From assembly GCA_902488835.1 (NCBI GenBank), contig CABTXQ010000041.1:1-9250 (forward strand): a DNA stretch of 9,250 nt, given 5' to 3'. Each line of letters starts with the position of its first letter. Positions within the stretch are counted from its first letter, which is position 1. The translations under genes were made by a program, and so were the position numbers. The notes beneath the pieces are model-generated. The model ran no database searches, was not told the origin of the DNA, and saw only the letters and a program-made list of their open reading frames with translations. Positions 6,825 through 9,250 of the stretch are shown here, in pieces. This DNA is from an uncultured Ileibacterium sp. (GTDB taxonomy: Bacteria; Bacillota; Clostridia; Peptostreptococcales; Anaerovoracaceae).

Positions 6825-9206
6825 ATGAATAGCGGTATATTTGGATCTATTGAACTGAATAAGATACTACTTATGCTTGCTGAATATGCCGGTACAGAGA
6901 TGGTGCGTCAAAAAATAATAAATCTTGTGCCGCTTGAAGATGAGCGAATGATAAGAGAAGCTTTAACGGAAACTGCTGAGGGAGTTTCCGTTATTCTGTA
7001 TAAAGGGTCAATGCCCATAGGTCACATCGAAGACATAAAAGGTGTACTTGAGATGGCAAAAAAGTGTAGGACTCTTTCAATGAAGGAGCTTATTTCGGTA
7101 AGAATCAGTCTGAAGGTTGCAAGAGAACTTAAGAAATTTCTATCAGAAGACGTACCTAAAACAAAGTATATCAGCGAAATAAAGAACCTTATAGAGCTTA
7201 TCCCAGCACTAGAAAATGAAATAGAGAGAACCATCATATCAGAAAATGAAATTGCAGATACAGCGTCACAAGAACTGAGCAGCATAAGAAGAAATATCAG
7301 AATTAAAAATGAACAAATAAGATCAAAGCTAAGCGGATACAAGGCATCCGGTTCTAAATTTATGCAAGACGATCTAGTGACCGTTAGAAACGGGAGATAT
7401 GTGGTACCTGTAAAAAAGGAATTTGTTCAACAAGTACCTGGACTTATACAAGATCGGAGTCAAAGCGGTGCGACGGTGTTCATTGAACCACAACCGATAG
7501 TCGAGCTTAATAATGATCTTAAAGAGCTAAGAATAGATGAAGAGATTGAAATAGAAAGAATACTGGCAAAACTAAGCGAAGATGTTGCAAATCACTACTA
7601 TGAACTATTCAATAATCAAAATTTGATTGAAAAACTTGACTTTATAAATGCTAAGAGCAGACTTTCTGTCAGCATGGATGCTGTCAATCCAAAGATTAAC
7701 ACTATAGGTCAGATCAATATAATTTCAGGAAGACATCCACTAATAGATAAGGATAAGGTTGTCCCCGTAGATATAGTTCTTGGCAAGGATTTTAAAACAC
7801 TTCTCATTACAGGACCTAACACCGGAGGAAAAACTGTAACACTTAAGACCATAGGTCTGTTTTCACTGATGATTAAATGCGGCCTTCATATACCTTGCTA
7901 TGAGGGAAGTGAAATGGCAATATTTAAAGACATCTATGTTGATATAGGTGATGAACAGAGCATAGAGCAAAGCCTAAGCACATTTTCTTCCCACATGAAA
8001 AGGATTGTTTATATATTGGAGAATGCAACTGATTCATCAATCGTACTCCTTGATGAACTCGGGGCAGGTACGGATCCGGCGGAAGGAGCAGCACTCGGAG
8101 TTTCAATACTTGAAAGTCTTAGAAAAAAAGGTTCGATAGTTGCTGCAACAACTCATTATACTGAATTAAAAAAATATGCAATCGAAAATGATAATGTCGA
8201 AAATGCTTCTATGGAATTCGATATCAAAACCCTTTCTCCAACATACAAGCTAAAACTTGGCCTACCGGGAAAATCCAATGCTTTTGAAATATCAGAAAGG
8301 CTTGGCTTGCCGGAAAGCATAATAGATAGAGCGAAAGCTCTCCTTGATGAGAATGAGTTAAGCTTTGAAAATGCAGTTAATGCAATTGAAGATAATAAGA
8401 TAAGGACAGAAGAAGAACTTAGAATTGCAAATGAGATTAGAGAAGAAACTCTTATAAAAATGAATGAGGCTGATCAACACCTCAAAGAAACCTTATTAAA
8501 AAGGGAAGAGATAATAGCTGAAGCAAGAAAAGAAGCTCTTGAAATAATAAGTGATACGAGAAAAAGCGGAGAAGAGATTATCTTAGAACTTAAGAATAAA
8601 GAAGATAGTCAAATAATAAATATAACAAGCAAGGCAAGCGATACGAGAAGAAAATTAAAAGATCTTGAAAAGAAAAACCGCGTTACAAATAAGAAATCGG
8701 AAACAAATCACTTAGAAAGCCTTAGTTTAGAAAATGCGAGACCGGGGATGAGCGTAAAAGCGGTAAAACTCGGACAGAACGGGGTTATAGAGAAAATAAC
8801 GGAGAACGGTAAAAAAGCGAGGGTGAGAATCGGAGCAATCAAGATGGATATAAGCCTTAATGAGCTTATTCCAATCGACAACAATCCGCCCGGTAACAAG
8901 ATAAAGAAAAAAAGAGCTTATAACTCAATCGGTAATATTTATAAGAGTAAAGCAGAGAGTATAAGTCCCGAAATAAATGTAATCGGAAAGAATCTGGAAG
9001 AAGCTATATCAGTGGTTGAGAAATACCTGGATGATTCATTACTTTCCGGACTTAAGACGGTTACTATAATTCACGGTAGAGGAGAGGGCATCTTAAGACA
9101 GGGAATAAGGGAGATGCTAAAGGGAAATACTAACGTAAAATCATTTGAAAATGCACCGTATAATGCAGGTGGTGATGGTGCAACAGTTGTGCATATGAAG
9201 GAGTGA
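6825..9206 (+). CDS. mutS2: MutS2 protein with C-terminal Smr domain
   Basis: MutS2 is a MutS-like ATPase lacking the mismatch-recognition domains. It has been linked to suppression of homologous recombination and, in Bacillus, to splitting of collided ribosomes. The 793-residue length is normal. Residues 1-300 form the MutS core/lever region, including QSGATVFIEP. The ABC ATPase follows with Walker A GPNTGGKT (330-337), signature SLSTFSSHM (383-391), Walker B LLDELGAGTDP (408-418) and the His444 switch in ATTHYTE. A Lys/Glu-rich coiled coil spans about 500-630, a KOW-like barrel about 638-690 and the Smr domain about 713-793. The Smr domain keeps HGRGEG (750-755), but its first motif reads INVIG (717-721) where LDLRG or LDLHG is usual. 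The start at 6825 is the only ATG after an in-frame TAA at 6804-6806 that keeps the family N-terminus; it lacks a clear ribosome binding site. Confidence 0.96.
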   Translation: MNSGIFGSIELNKILLMLAEYAGTEMVRQKIINLVPLEDERMIREALTETAEGVSVILYKGSMPIGHIEDIKGVLEMAKKCRTLSMKELISVRISLKVARELKKFLSEDVPKTKYISEIKNLIELIPALENEIERTIISENEIADTASQELSSIRRNIRIKNEQIRSKLSGYKASGSKFMQDDLVTVRNGRYVVPVKKEFVQQVPGLIQDRSQSGATVFIEPQPIVELNNDLKELRIDEEIEIERILAKLSEDVANHYYELFNNQNLIEKLDFINAKSRLSVSMDAVNPKINTIGQINIISGRHPLIDKDKVVPVDIVLGKDFKTLLITGPNTGGKTVTLKTIGLFSLMIKCGLHIPCYEGSEMAIFKDIYVDIGDEQSIEQSLSTFSSHMKRIVYILENATDSSIVLLDELGAGTDPAEGAALGVSILESLRKKGSIVAATTHYTELKKYAIENDNVENASMEFDIKTLSPTYKLKLGLPGKSNAFEISERLGLPESIIDRAKALLDENELSFENAVNAIEDNKIRTEEELRIANEIREETLIKMNEADQHLKETLLKREEIIAEARKEALEIISDTRKSGEEIILELKNKEDSQIINITSKASDTRRKLKDLEKKNRVTNKKSETNHLESLSLENARPGMSVKAVKLGQNGVIEKITENGKKARVRIGAIKMDISLNELIPIDNNPPGNKIKKKRAYNSIGNIYKSKAESISPEINVIGKNLEEAISVVEKYLDDSLLSGLKTVTIIHGRGEGILRQGIREMLKGNTNVKSFENAPYNAGGDGATVVHMKE
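9198..9203 (+). promoter_or_regulatory. Ribosome binding site of the DUF523 gene
   Basis: AAGGAG inside the last codons of mutS2 lies 5 nt before the ATG at 9209. It supports that ATG as a true start even though the window ends 42 nt later. Confidence 0.8.
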
Positions 9207-9208
9207 GC

Positions 9209-9250
9209 ATGTATATTATCTCCAGATGTTTATTAGGTGTGAACTGTAAA
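9209..9250 (+). CDS. DUF523 family protein (partial, first 14 codons only)
   Basis: Only 14 residues are visible: MYIISRCLLGVNCK. The pattern S-x-C-L-L-G-x-N-C at the very N-terminus is characteristic of DUF523, a family of about 150 residues of unknown function whose members typically begin with this paired-cysteine motif (here Cys7 and Cys13) followed by Arg-Tyr-Asp-Gly. The ATG is 2 nt after the mutS2 stop and has a strong AAGGAG 5 nt upstream, so the gene is probably the next member of the same operon. The call rests on a short stretch and on the start context; the rest of the gene is outside the window. Confidence 0.75.
   Translation, partial: MYIISRCLLGVNCK

Overview
The window looks like an ordinary chromosomal stretch of a low-GC, Gram-positive anaerobe, most likely in the class Clostridia. 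The basis is an A+T-rich sequence, AAGGAG-type ribosome binding sites, DivIB/FtsQ-type and FtsW/SpoVE-type proteins, MutS2 with a C-terminal Smr domain, and a DUF523 start. A finer placement (for example the Clostridiales Family XIII/Anaerovoracaceae area) is only a guess. All genes are on the + strand. I see no mobile element, CRISPR array, tRNA, rRNA or broken gene.

Left block (1-4187) is the distal part of a division and cell wall (dcw) cluster: the C-terminal two thirds of murD, then ftsW (or spoVE), murG and divIB/ftsQ. Gaps are 0-2 nt, so this is almost certainly one co-translated operon. It makes UDP-MurNAc-L-Ala-D-Glu (MurD), attaches GlcNAc to make lipid II (MurG), polymerises glycan at the septum (FtsW), and supplies a bitopic divisome scaffold (DivIB).

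A 165-nt spacer (4188-4352) is the only real non-coding stretch. It holds one or two plausible sigma-A-type promoters and a strong ribosome binding site for ftsZ, so ftsZ can probably be expressed independently of the wall genes.

Right block (4353-9250) is ftsZ, a SpoU/TrmH-family RNA 2'-O-methyltransferase, a ZapA-family protein with a long coiled-coil tail, mutS2, and the first 14 codons of a DUF523 gene cut by the window end. Spacings are 2-24 nt, again operon-like. FtsZ and its likely bundling partner ZapA lie two genes apart. ftsA, murC and murB are not between murG and ftsZ, and no sigE/sigG genes follow ftsZ, unlike the Bacillus arrangement.

I found no convincing undescribed system. 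The points worth a second look are residue-level departures in conserved motifs (FtsW QPN instead of QPD; MutS2 Smr INVIG instead of LDLRG; the FtsZ tail), the gene order, and start-site details.
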